Below are positions 6,620 through 12,689 of a stretch of 31,744 bases of DNA, in pieces (within the stretch, counting starts at the first letter, position 1; each line of letters starts with the position of its first letter). Both the position numbers and the translations under genes were made by a program. The notes under the pieces were generated by a model. It was not told the origin of the DNA, searched no databases, and worked only from the letters and a program-made list of their open reading frames with translations. Where the stretch lies: positions 1 to 31,744 of the IMG/VR virus record IMGVR_UViG_3300049053_000026; one strand, given 5' to 3'. This DNA comes from a virus.

Positions 6620-6825
6620 ACCGAGAATCTGAGCACACCCTCACCACGAAGGCAAGCACTCTGCCTACATTCTGAGCACAAAGCCAGGCGCGTGCGGCAT
6701 ATGCCGCGCGGCCCTGCGTTGAGCCGTATGCAACGGATGGGGCGCAAAGTGCCTAATAATGCCCAGGTCAAAGGCCCGAACCTGAGCTATGTGCATGCAA
6801 CCCACCTATGCCAAGATGTGGACTT
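6620..6825. promoter_or_regulatory. Divergent immunity control region with operator-like repeats
   Basis: This 206-bp non-coding gap separates the Cro-like gene (minus) from the repressor (plus) and should hold both promoters. It contains a direct repeat TCTGAGCACA at 6628-6637 and 6671-6680 (43 bp apart), a perfect 14-bp palindrome GCGGCATATGCCGC at 6694-6707, a TATGCAACGG half-site near 6727, an AT-rich TAATAAT island near 6754, and TGTGCATGCAACC at 6790-6802. The last recurs inverted at 7378-7390. Two different repeat families suggest two regulators reading one switch. Exact promoter boxes could not be fixed. Confidence 0.6.
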
Positions 6826-7338
6826 ATGGATGAGACGACCAAGAGGTTGGGGGAAGCGCTCCAGGCAGCGCGCGAAGGGCGCCGACCTCGACTCACCCAG
6901 CCAGAGGCGGCCAAGCAGCTCGGCGTAGGCCGCAGCACTATCCAGAACATCGAACGAGGCCAGTTCGCGAAGATCAATCGGACGGTGCGCCAGTACGCCA
7001 CCCTGCTCGGCTGGCCCGACGGCGCTGTAGAACGCGTCGCCGCAGGGCAGGCGCCGGCCGCCGGAGCCGAAGCGGAGGCCGAAACGGGGGAACCTGCTGG
7101 CAACTCAGGGCTACCTCTTCCGCCAGCCGTGGAGTATGAGCTCCGCACGAACGAGACGCTGGATTCGACCGTCATCAACTTGGGGCCGGACGAGGACGAC
7201 GGGCACGTCATCGTCGTGCTGCAAGGCCGCAAGGGCGCCACGCCGGAGGAAGTGGCGAAGATCGCGGAGCGCTATCGAAAGGCACGCCGCTATCTGCAAG
7301 CACTAGCCACTGAGGCTGACGAGGTTGCAGATCCTTGA
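6826..7338 (+). CDS. Xre-family phage repressor candidate (170 aa)
   Basis: Residues about 8-60 are a lambda-type HTH (LTQPEAAKQLGVGRSTIQNI, then ERGQF) followed by a helix. A Glu/Ala-rich linker leads to a C-terminal domain (YELRTNETLDSTVINLGPDE, then GHVIVVLQG) ending in a helical KIAERYRKARRYLQAL segment suited to dimerisation. There is no obvious Ser-Lys self-cleavage site, so a LexA/CI-type autoprotease is not supported. ATG at 6826 is preferred over 6808 (MPRCGL...) because it begins the conserved helix, though its ribosome site (GTGGA) is weak. Size, position and orientation, divergent from a Cro-like gene and upstream of int, support the lysogeny repressor. Confidence 0.7.
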   Translation: MDETTKRLGEALQAAREGRRPRLTQPEAAKQLGVGRSTIQNIERGQFAKINRTVRQYATLLGWPDGAVERVAAGQAPAAGAEAEAETGEPAGNSGLPLPPAVEYELRTNETLDSTVINLGPDEDDGHVIVVLQGRKGATPEEVAKIAERYRKARRYLQALATEADEVADP

Positions 7339-7377
7339 TTGACCCATGCGAGGTAGATGCATTTCAGCCAAACGTGT

Positions 7378-7390
7378 GGTTGCATGCACA
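7378..7390 (-). promoter_or_regulatory. Inverted copy of the repressor-region 13-mer
   Basis: GGTTGCATGCACA is the reverse complement of TGTGCATGCAACC at 6790-6802. The two copies bracket the repressor gene, one before its start and one between it and the next gene. They are candidate operators for autoregulation or looping. Confidence 0.45.
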
Positions 7391-7434
7391 GACAGTCACC
7401 GAGAGGGGGCACCGCTCGGCGAACAGGAGCAGTC

Positions 7435-7839
7435 ATGCTCAAAATCGAGGTGAAGCGTCATAGCAAGCGCGAGGACTACTTCGAGCCCTGGATTGAGAGA
7501 TTCGATCACGGTGGTGGGTGGAGGTTTCACTTCCACTGGGACGACATCAGCGACGAAGGCGTAGAGGCCTTCCGCGAGATCTACGAGCAGCAGTCGACGT
7601 GCTGGCGCCCGCGTGCGGCCGATGCGCCGCGCGGCCCGCACATCCCCAACAAGATGGAGCGGAAAGCCGTACTGCCCGACGGTGAGAAAGTGGCCGTCTA
7701 CGACACGCCAGACGGCAACCTCTACATGGTGCGCGCCGACCTCATCTCGGAGCGAGGCGCCCGCCTCATGGCCCGCGCCCAATGGGAGATCTCCCGACAC
7801 TGGGAGCGCATCCCGCCTGAGGAGCGGACGGGGGAATAA
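7435..7839 (+). CDS. Unknown protein between repressor and integrase (134 aa)
   Basis: ATG at 7435 follows AGGAG and fixes the start; the frame upstream runs through the operator-like region and is not needed. The protein is charged and aromatic (DYFEPWIERFDHGGGWRFHF, HWDDISDEGVEAFREIYEQQ). It has a beta-rich middle (VLPDGEKVAVYDTPDGNLYM) and a helical end (RGARLMARAQWEISRHWERI). No membrane or catalytic motif is seen. It sits in the lysogeny transcript with repressor and int, so it could be expressed in lysogens, but its function is unknown. Confidence 0.7.
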   Translation: MLKIEVKRHSKREDYFEPWIERFDHGGGWRFHFHWDDISDEGVEAFREIYEQQSTCWRPRAADAPRGPHIPNKMERKAVLPDGEKVAVYDTPDGNLYMVRADLISERGARLMARAQWEISRHWERIPPEERTGE

Positions 7840-7873
7840 CCGCGCGACCGGCTGGCAGAGAAGGGGGCGGGGT

Positions 7874-9172
7874 ATGGCCTATGCGGAGAAGGTCTACAAG
7901 GTCCGCAACGGGGTGAAGACGAAGCAATTCACCTGGCGAGTCAAGTACAAGGCGCCGGACGGGCACGTACCGGAGGAACTGTCCAAGTCCGGCTTCGCGA
8001 CGAAGAAGCTCGCGGAGGACTGGGGGAACGAGCAGGAGCGGCTGATCCGGGAGGGGACCTGGATCGATCCTGCGAAGGCCACGGTGACGTTCGGCGAGTT
8101 CGCGCGCACGTTCATGAAGTCCCGGAAGAAACGCGGCCGCACGACCGGTACGCGCTGGGACAAGTTGGAGAACCACATCCTGCCGCGCTGGGACGGCGTC
8201 CCGATGCGGAAGATCTCGTGGTTCGACGTCGACACCTGGCAGCAGACCATGGACATCGAGGACGTCAGCCGCGGGCACTGCGTCAGCCTGATGTCGACCA
8301 TCATGACCGCGGCCGTCGACGCCGGGTACGTGACGGTGAACCCGCTATTCGGCCGGCGGCGCACGAAGGACACGTCCGGTGACGCGGCCCGGCCAAAGGC
8401 GCCGAAGGTCAAGCGGGACGGCGGCCCGCGGCCGGAAGACGCCGTCCTCCTGGCGGAGCGGCTCGGCCCGGCGGTCGGCGTCCACGTACTCACCACGGCC
8501 TTCGGGGGGCTGCGGTGGGGCGAGGGCCTCGGCCTGCACCGGGACAACACGCTGCTGTGGCGGCGCCAGCCGTGGGGGGCCGGCGAATTCGCCTGCCCGA
8601 TCCTCCGCATCAAGGAGGAGTACGCCGAGTACCAGGAGCGCGACGAGGACGGCGCCAAGAAGGGCTACGTCCTGAGGCTGGAGCCGACGAAGAACGACGG
8701 CTCGACGCGGGACGTGGACGTGCCGCCGTTCCTCGCTCTGCTGCTGAGCTACCACCTACAGGACTGGCCGCACGAACGTATCTTCTGCACGCCGTCCGGG
8801 AAGCCGTGGCGGCGGGGGAACTGGTCGCGCACCTTCCGGCCGGCCTGCGACGGACGGCAGGAGCGGGAGAAGCGCCAGGGCGTGGCGTACCGGGCGGCGT
8901 GGGATCCGATCCTGCCGGGCCTGGATATGCGGGCCCTGCGCGCGCTGCACGACACGCTGCAGTCGGAGCTTGGTGTGAAGGAGCCGCTCGCCTTCGAGGC
9001 GGCCGGGCACCGGCGGCCTGGCATCAAGCGGCACTACCAGAAGCCGACCCCGGCGATGCGCGCCGAACGGCTCGACGGCCTGGAGGAGACTTTCTGGCGC
9101 GCGCTGCGTAACGTGGGGTTGAGGACGTTGTGGAACAGGGTGGATCTCCGAAAACGGCCCCCGGAGAGTTGA
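7874..9172 (+). CDS. int: Tyrosine integrase (432 aa)
   Basis: Catalyses site-specific recombination between attP just downstream and a tRNA-Arg gene. Residues 1-65 form an arm-binding domain, about 70-160 a core-binding helical domain, and 185-415 the catalytic domain. Box I is GGLRWGE (R214); the beta-hairpin Lys is probably K273; box II is MRALRALHDT (R356, H359); box III is AGHRRPGIKRHYQK (H379, nucleophile Y388). In box II the usual H of HxxR is R353 (RALR) when aligned to typical Streptomyces integrases (HGLRHSHKT). ATG at 7874 follows AAGGGGG. Length is normal for large actinobacterial tyrosine integrases. The stop codon overlaps the first arm repeat of attP. Confidence 0.9.
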   Translation: MAYAEKVYKVRNGVKTKQFTWRVKYKAPDGHVPEELSKSGFATKKLAEDWGNEQERLIREGTWIDPAKATVTFGEFARTFMKSRKKRGRTTGTRWDKLENHILPRWDGVPMRKISWFDVDTWQQTMDIEDVSRGHCVSLMSTIMTAAVDAGYVTVNPLFGRRRTKDTSGDAARPKAPKVKRDGGPRPEDAVLLAERLGPAVGVHVLTTAFGGLRWGEGLGLHRDNTLLWRRQPWGAGEFACPILRIKEEYAEYQERDEDGAKKGYVLRLEPTKNDGSTRDVDVPPFLALLLSYHLQDWPHERIFCTPSGKPWRRGNWSRTFRPACDGRQEREKRQGVAYRAAWDPILPGLDMRALRALHDTLQSELGVKEPLAFEAAGHRRPGIKRHYQKPTPAMRAERLDGLEETFWRALRNVGLRTLWNRVDLRKRPPES

Positions 9173-9198
9173 CCTCCTAAATTCCTCCTAAATGATCA
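9166..9198 (+). repeat. attP arm repeat, copy 1
   Basis: 33-bp direct repeat matching 9421-9453 at 32 of 33 positions. Each copy contains CCTCCTAAA twice, 11 bp apart. It begins inside the last codons of int and lies 56 bp before the tRNA core. Likely an arm-type integrase binding site. Confidence 0.65.
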
Positions 9199-9254
9199 CT
9201 CGCGATGCAACGGCAGCGGGTGTCACCAGGAGGTATCCCGGTTCGAAGCGCCAT

Positions 9255-9297
9255 TCTCCTAAAGCGGGTGTCGCAGGTTCGAATCCTGCCGGGGGCA
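9255..9297 (+). other. attP core: 3' part of tRNA-Arg(CCU)
   Basis: The sequence reads as the 3' portion of a tRNA gene. It has the anticodon loop CTCCTAA at 9256-9262 with anticodon CCT at 9258-9260, the 3' anticodon stem AGCGG, a variable loop, T-stem GCAGG (9273-9277), T-loop TTCGAAT, matching CCTGC (9285-9289), acceptor strand CGGGGGC (9290-9296) and discriminator A. No matching 5' half (GCCCCCG, D-arm) precedes it, so this is not a functional tRNA. It is the identity segment phages carry so that the target tRNA-Arg(CCU) is rebuilt on integration. Confidence 0.8.
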
Positions 9298-9314
9298 CAG
9301 CGTTGAACAGGGCT

Positions 9315-9355
9315 AAGGCCCCGGAACTCCCAGGTCAGGGGGCATCCGGGGCCTT
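9315..9355 (+). terminator. Terminator hairpin downstream of the att core
   Basis: AAGGCCCCGGA (9315-9325) pairs with TCCGGGGCCTT (9345-9355) over a 19-nt loop, and TTCTC follows the stem on the plus strand. It is well placed to end int transcription or, after integration, the rebuilt tRNA transcript. Confidence 0.65.
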
Positions 9356-9420
9356 TCTCATGCCTCGTGATCCCACTCTGCCTACACACTGACTACACCC
9401 TAAATACGCGCTCACTACTG

Positions 9421-9453
9421 GAGTTGACCTCCTAAATTCCTCCTAAACGATCA
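9421..9453 (+). repeat. attP arm repeat, copy 2
   Basis: Second copy of the 33-bp repeat, 124 bp beyond the tRNA core end, with one T/C difference from 9166-9198. Its presence on the side opposite int shows that phage-type DNA continues past the core. Confidence 0.65.
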
Positions 9454-9483
9454 TGGCGTTTCCGCAGGTGAGCCCAGACGCGA

Positions 9484-9518
9484 GCAACCCCCGCACTCCC
9501 GTAGGAGGCGGGGGTTGC
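9484..9518. terminator. Bidirectional GC hairpin
   Basis: GCAACCCCCGC (9484-9494) pairs perfectly with GCGGGGGTTGC (9508-9518) around a 13-nt loop. It has no U-run. It resembles the stem-only terminators common in Streptomyces and separates attP from the accessory region. Confidence 0.55.
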
Positions 9519-9839
9519 CCTGTGTGCCGGGGCCACCGAGAGGGGGCTCCATTTCAGTGACGCCCGGCACGAATGAGGCCGGCGCAGGTTCGGTGCGGTG
9601 CGCCGACTGATCCATGTCTATCAACCCAGGTCAGAGCGGGAAATCACCCATCCGTGTGAACGTGTGTTCGATTCCCAGACACTACCTGGAGCCCTGCGGC
9701 ATATGCCAGTAAGCCGCAGAGCTGCCATGGGGGGTGGCGTAGCCGGTGGCGCGGGAAGCAGCTGGGGGCCTGCGAAGATCACAGAAAGCCCGCTGTCACC
9801 GGGCTGACATATGATGATGCAGGTCAGAGCGTTTGTCGA

Positions 9840-10076
9840 GTGCTTCCCGACCCGCCCGACGATCGTGAATGGCTGCTACGAGAGAGCCAACGTATCGGCA
9901 GACGAATCCGAGACGAACGCATAGACCGCAACCTCACGCAGGAGGCCGTGTTCCTGCGGGTCCCGCTGACTCGGAGCTTCTACCAGGAGATCGAGTCTGG
10001 GCAGGCGAACCCCACACTCGACACGCTGCTACGGATCTCGCGCGTCCTCGGTGTCACCATCGACCTCCTCCGCTAG
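9840..10076 (+). CDS. Small Xre-family regulator (78 aa)
   Basis: GTG start at 9840. The whole protein is a lambda-type HTH (RIGRRIRDERIDRNLTQEAV, then RSFYQEIESGQANPTLDTLL, ending RISRVLGVTIDLLR) that ends soon after the fifth helix, with no effector domain. A TATGAT box at 9810-9815 could drive it. The ribosome site is weak (AGGTCAG, 12 nt upstream). It lies beyond attP, outside the main switch, so in a prophage it would sit near one end. The shared 13-mer palindrome upstream (9695-9707) suggests cross-talk with the main repressor region. Confidence 0.75.
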   Translation: MLPDPPDDREWLLRESQRIGRRIRDERIDRNLTQEAVFLRVPLTRSFYQEIESGQANPTLDTLLRISRVLGVTIDLLR

Positions 10077-10469
10077 AGCAGGCATCAGTGTCCTGCTGTA
10101 GTGAATTCCAGTCCTGTACGAACAGAAACCGTTCTCCCTGCATATATCTGCGCAGATGCTGTGAGCCCCGCGTGAAGGTCTCGCCGTGCGTGGAAGCGCA
10201 GGCCTGAGCCGACCGACCGGTTCGGGGAACCTGACGAGGCGGCCCGCCGCCGGCCACTGGGGAGGGACCGGCGGCAGGCCCGCGGCCACCCGTCACGGGG
10301 GTTACAGGGCGACCGCATCCCCGGCGCCGGCTGCTGGTGTGGGACGTGGCAATCAAAGGCTGCAGTTCGTTGCTGCGAGGGGTGGTCGCTGCAACGAAGC
10401 TGGGGTTGGCTCTGCTGCGCAGCCACGATGACGGGTGACGGGGGGCACCGGCCCGGGGCCGCGTTTCGT
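10077..10469. other. Non-coding stretch between convergent genes
   Basis: 393 bp with no credible gene. It is locally less GC-rich than its surroundings near 10085-10160 and contains a perfect palindrome ATCTGCGCAGAT at 10146-10157, preceded by CATAT. Overlapping minus-strand frames are Pro/Arg/Ser-rich shadows. Nothing else was recognised. Confidence 0.5.
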
Positions 10470-10508
10470 CCCGCTGCCGGCGCGCTCGCGGCGCACACCG
10501 GCAGCGGG
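10470..10508 (-). terminator. Terminator of the small leftward accessory operon
   Basis: CCCGCTGCCGG (10470-10480) pairs perfectly with CCGGCAGCGGG (10498-10508) around a 17-nt loop, immediately after the stop of the 40-aa gene (10512). No U-run. It would stop transcription of the three genes from 11232 leftwards. Confidence 0.6.
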
Positions 10509-10511
10509 GGT

Positions 10512-10634
10512 CTAACTGAGTGGGATGCCGCAGCCGCCGCACTTCCAGCCGTCTTCTGTGCCTACCGGCTGGCCCCCGCATGAGCACAGGAGGATGCGCA
10601 GGACGGCCGCGATCGGCTGCCTGAGCTTCGTCAT
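10512..10634 (-). CDS. 40-aa zinc-ribbon protein
   Basis: ATG at 10634-10632 overlaps the upstream stop (ATGA) and follows GGAGA. After a basic, hydrophobic N-terminus (TKLRQPIAAVLRILL) the protein has CSCGG and KCGGCG, two CxC/CxxC pairs that form a minimal zinc ribbon. It is the last gene of a three-gene operon just before a hairpin. Such very short ribbons occur in Streptomyces and its phages; no function is known to me. Confidence 0.6.
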   Translation of the reverse strand: MTKLRQPIAAVLRILLCSCGGQPVGTEDGWKCGGCGIPLS

Positions 10635-10840
10635 CGCATCTCCTTGCCGCGGGCGGTCCGACACGCCTGCCGGTACTCGCGGTGCAGGCGGTCGCCGGTC
10701 TCGCACACGGTGTTGAGGCTCTTGCCTTCGTCGTCTGCGGCCGTGCAGGCCGGGCAGGCGGGGTAGTGGTCGAGCATGGCCTTCCACGCGGTCTGTTCGC
10801 TCGTCTCGTGGCTGTGCTGCTGGTCGGTGCGGGATGCCAT
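10631..10840 (-). CDS. Small CxxC protein (69 aa)
   Basis: ATG at 10840-10838; the longer frame upstream is Arg/Pro-rich shadow of the next gene. A charged N-terminus (Gln/His/Ser-rich) leads to YPACPACTAADDEGKSLNTV, then CETGDRLHREYRQAC. CPAC and the later cysteines could bind zinc. It is two nucleotides from the upstream gene's stop (10843) and overlaps the downstream gene, so the three genes are one operon. Similar CxxC...C..G..L small proteins are frequent in Streptomyces genomes. Function unknown. Confidence 0.6.
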   Translation of the reverse strand: MASRTDQQHSHETSEQTAWKAMLDHYPACPACTAADDEGKSLNTVCETGDRLHREYRQACRTARGKEMR

Positions 10841-10842
10841 GG

Positions 10843-11232
10843 TCAGCTCCCGGTCAGCTGCTCGTAGTGGTCGCATAGTGCGTTGAGGACGCGGGCCAGG
10901 CGGCGGGCGTGTCCGATGGGGCCGCCGGTTCTGCTGTTCGGCTGGACTTCCAGGCGGCTGCGCGCTTCCCATACGCATCCGAGGATGGCGTACCGGAGGC
11001 TGCCCGCCTTGATCCTGCGGGCGGCAGCCTCGACTTCGGGGGCGAGGACCTCGAGGTGCCCGCGTACCGTCGCGGTCAGTGTCTCCAGCTCGGCGCCGGC
11101 GGGGGGCAGTGCTTCGGGGACTGCGTCCGGGTCGAGGAGCCGGTTCACGGTCTCGCGCATGGTGGTGATGTCCGGCGGGTCTGTCTGCCTCCGCTCTGAC
11201 GCGGTCGGCGTGAGGCTGGTATTTGTTGCCAT
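10843..11232 (-). CDS. DUF6415-like Streptomyces protein (129 aa)
   Basis: ATG at 11232-11230 follows AGGAG. The protein is helical throughout (ITTMRETVNRLLDPDAVPEA, ELETLTATVRGHLEVLAPEV, SLRYAILGCVWEARSRLEVQ, ARRLARVLNALCDHYEQLTG). The arrangement, with a final ARRLA...L..HYE.L helix, looks like the DUF6415 family, widespread in Streptomyces and of unproven function. That assignment is from memory and uncertain. It heads the leftward operon and diverges from the Xre-TPR regulator at 11402, with a palindromic operator between them, suggesting control by that regulator. Confidence 0.65.
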   Translation of the reverse strand: MATNTSLTPTASERRQTDPPDITTMRETVNRLLDPDAVPEALPPAGAELETLTATVRGHLEVLAPEVEAAARRIKAGSLRYAILGCVWEARSRLEVQPNSRTGGPIGHARRLARVLNALCDHYEQLTGS

Positions 11233-11338
11233 GTCGGCGCTCCTTGGAAGCGTTGGCCACGCCCCGGGAGGCCACCACCTCGCCGGGGTCTGAGAGCTCA
11301 ACCTTGCGAGCGCTGACGGCTTCTGACTTCCCGCCGAG

Positions 11339-11359
11339 GGGTACCCATGATGGGTACCC
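11339..11359. promoter_or_regulatory. 21-bp perfect palindromic operator
   Basis: GGGTACCCAT and ATGGGTACCC form a perfect inverted repeat around a single central G. It lies 42 nt before the Xre-TPR gene and 106 nt from the divergent DUF6415-like gene. It is a probable dimer-binding site for the adjacent regulator. Binding is inferred. Confidence 0.6.
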
Positions 11360-11401
11360 TCACATCAGACCACGCCATCACCAAGCGCGACGGGGCACCT
11401 C

Positions 11402-12688
11402 ATGACCGGTCACGTACCGCCAACCGCGCTCCCCCGAGAGCTTCTTGAGCGCCCCGAGGTGCGGTCCGCGCTGGCCTCACACGACTTCGGAACCGTGTTC
11501 CTCCTCGCCCGCTCCGAGGCAGGCATCAGCTACTCGCAGATCGCGGCCGAGTGCGGGATCAAGCCGGAGCGTGTGGGAACGCTGGCCAAGGGCAACGGCA
11601 GGGTCACCTCGTTCGAGAAGATCGTGCGTCTCGCCGACGCGTTCCGCATCCCCGGCCACATGGTGGGCCTCGCCCCCCGCCCGTGGGAGATACCCGCCGA
11701 TGCTGCGCCCCGCCGAGAGTTCCTTAAGACCTCCGCTGCCGCGAGCCTCGCCGTCGGCCTCCCTGAACTCTCCCGCCCCTCCACCGGCGGCCGTGTCGGC
11801 AGCGACCTTCCAGAGAAACTGCGGCAGCGCACCGCCCGCCTGCGGCGCCTCGACGACGTCCTCGGCGGCGGCGACACCTACCGCACCTACCTTGGCGAAT
11901 ACCAGTCCACAAGGTCGCTGCTGCGCCACCGCACGTACACCCAGGAGACCGGGCGCGGTCTGCTGTCCGTGCTCGCCGAGCAGGCGCAGCAAGCCGGGTG
12001 GGCGGCGTTCGACGGCGGCCGGCATGCCGAGGCGCGTGGCCTGTACGAGGCGAGCCAGAAGGCGGCCACGGATGCGGGGGATGCGGCGCTCGCCGGGAAC
12101 GCGCTGGCCTTCCTGGCGTACCAGGGACTCCGTGGGGACCGGAACGCCCGGCAGGACGCGGTACAGACGGCCGCCCGGTCGTGCGCCACGGCCGGACCGG
12201 ATGCTGCGCCCGGGGTGCGGGCTCTGCTGTACGAGCGGCTCGCGTGGGCGCACGCGGTGGCGGGCAACGCCGACGAGACGGAACGAGCCCTCGAGGCCGC
12301 CCGCGCGGCCCTGGGTGAGGTCGACGGCACGCCGCAGCCGGACTGGGCGGCGTGGGTCGACGAGACTGAGCTGCAGATCATGTCCGGCCGGTGCTGGACG
12401 GAGTTGCGCCGGCCGCTGCGGGCGGTGCCCGTCCTCGAATCCGCGCTCGCCCGGTTCTCCGACTCGCATGCTCGGGACAAGGCCCTGTATCTGTCGTGGC
12501 TCGCCGACTCGTACCTGACCGCCGGGGAGGTCGAGCAGGCGGCTGCGGTCACGGGCCGCGTGCTCGACCTGTCCTCGGGGGTGGCGTCGGTTCGGCCACG
12601 GGAGCGGCTCGCGCCGGTACTTCAGCGGCTCGGCGAGCACCAGGCGCTGCCCGCGGTCGTCGACGTCCTGGAGCAGGCCCGAGCTTGA
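11402..12688 (+). CDS. Streptomyces-type Xre-TPR transcription regulator (428 aa)
   Basis: Residues about 29-95 form an Xre-like HTH (ISYSQIAAECGIKPERVGTL, then FEKIVRLADAFRIP). Residues 103-121 read PRREFLKTSAAASLAVGLP, a twin-arginine-like motif placed inside the protein. Residues about 190-425 are TPR-like helical repeats (LAEQAQQAGWAAFDGGRHAE, LYERLAWAHAVAGNADETER, LYLSWLADSYLTAGEVEQAA). This build is typical of Streptomyces chromosomal regulators of development or metabolism, not of phage switches. ATG at 11402; the ribosome site is not strong. It is divergent from the DUF6415-like operon, with a 21-bp palindrome between them, and ends 1 nt from the convergent CutA gene. Probably acquired from a host. 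Confidence 0.8.
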   Translation: MTGHVPPTALPRELLERPEVRSALASHDFGTVFLLARSEAGISYSQIAAECGIKPERVGTLAKGNGRVTSFEKIVRLADAFRIPGHMVGLAPRPWEIPADAAPRREFLKTSAAASLAVGLPELSRPSTGGRVGSDLPEKLRQRTARLRRLDDVLGGGDTYRTYLGEYQSTRSLLRHRTYTQETGRGLLSVLAEQAQQAGWAAFDGGRHAEARGLYEASQKAATDAGDAALAGNALAFLAYQGLRGDRNARQDAVQTAARSCATAGPDAAPGVRALLYERLAWAHAVAGNADETERALEAARAALGEVDGTPQPDWAAWVDETELQIMSGRCWTELRRPLRAVPVLESALARFSDSHARDKALYLSWLADSYLTAGEVEQAAAVTGRVLDLSSGVASVRPRERLAPVLQRLGEHQALPAVVDVLEQARA

Positions 12689-12689
12689 G

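Larger units (their letters stand above)
9173..9839. other. attP region and leader of the second Xre gene, no protein gene
   Basis: 667 bp without a convincing gene. It holds the two arm repeats, the tRNA-Arg 3' core, two stem-loops and a set of short repeats: a 13-mer TGCGGCATATGCC at 9695-9707 shared with the immunity region, CAGGTCAGAGCG at 9627-9638 and 9820-9831, and CACCGAGAGGGGGC at 9534-9547 shared with 7397-7410. A TATGAT box at 9810-9815 may be the -10 element for the gene at 9840. Confidence 0.6.

Noticed and set aside
6808-6825. Earlier ATG (6808) as the repressor start.
   Set aside because: It adds only six residues outside the HTH and lies very close to the operator-like 13-mer. 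ATG 6826 begins the first helix. Neither has a strong ribosome site, so this stays a preference, not proof.
9255-9297. Functional tRNA-Arg gene.
   Set aside because: Only the anticodon loop onward is present. The upstream bases do not give the D-arm, the 5' acceptor strand or a paired anticodon stem.
9660-9690. A second tRNA-like T-arm (TTCGATTCC near 9668).
   Set aside because: The flanking bases do not pair into a T-stem and no acceptor or anticodon part is nearby.
9598-9807. Plus-strand 69-codon frame upstream of the small Xre gene.
   Set aside because: No ribosome site, atypical composition, and it overlaps repeats and a hairpin (9787-9805) that look regulatory.
10118-10135. LexA/SOS-box-like CGAAC...GTTC.
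   Set aside because: The gap between half-sites is 7 bases instead of the 4 needed by actinobacterial LexA, and there is no divergent SOS-type gene next to it.
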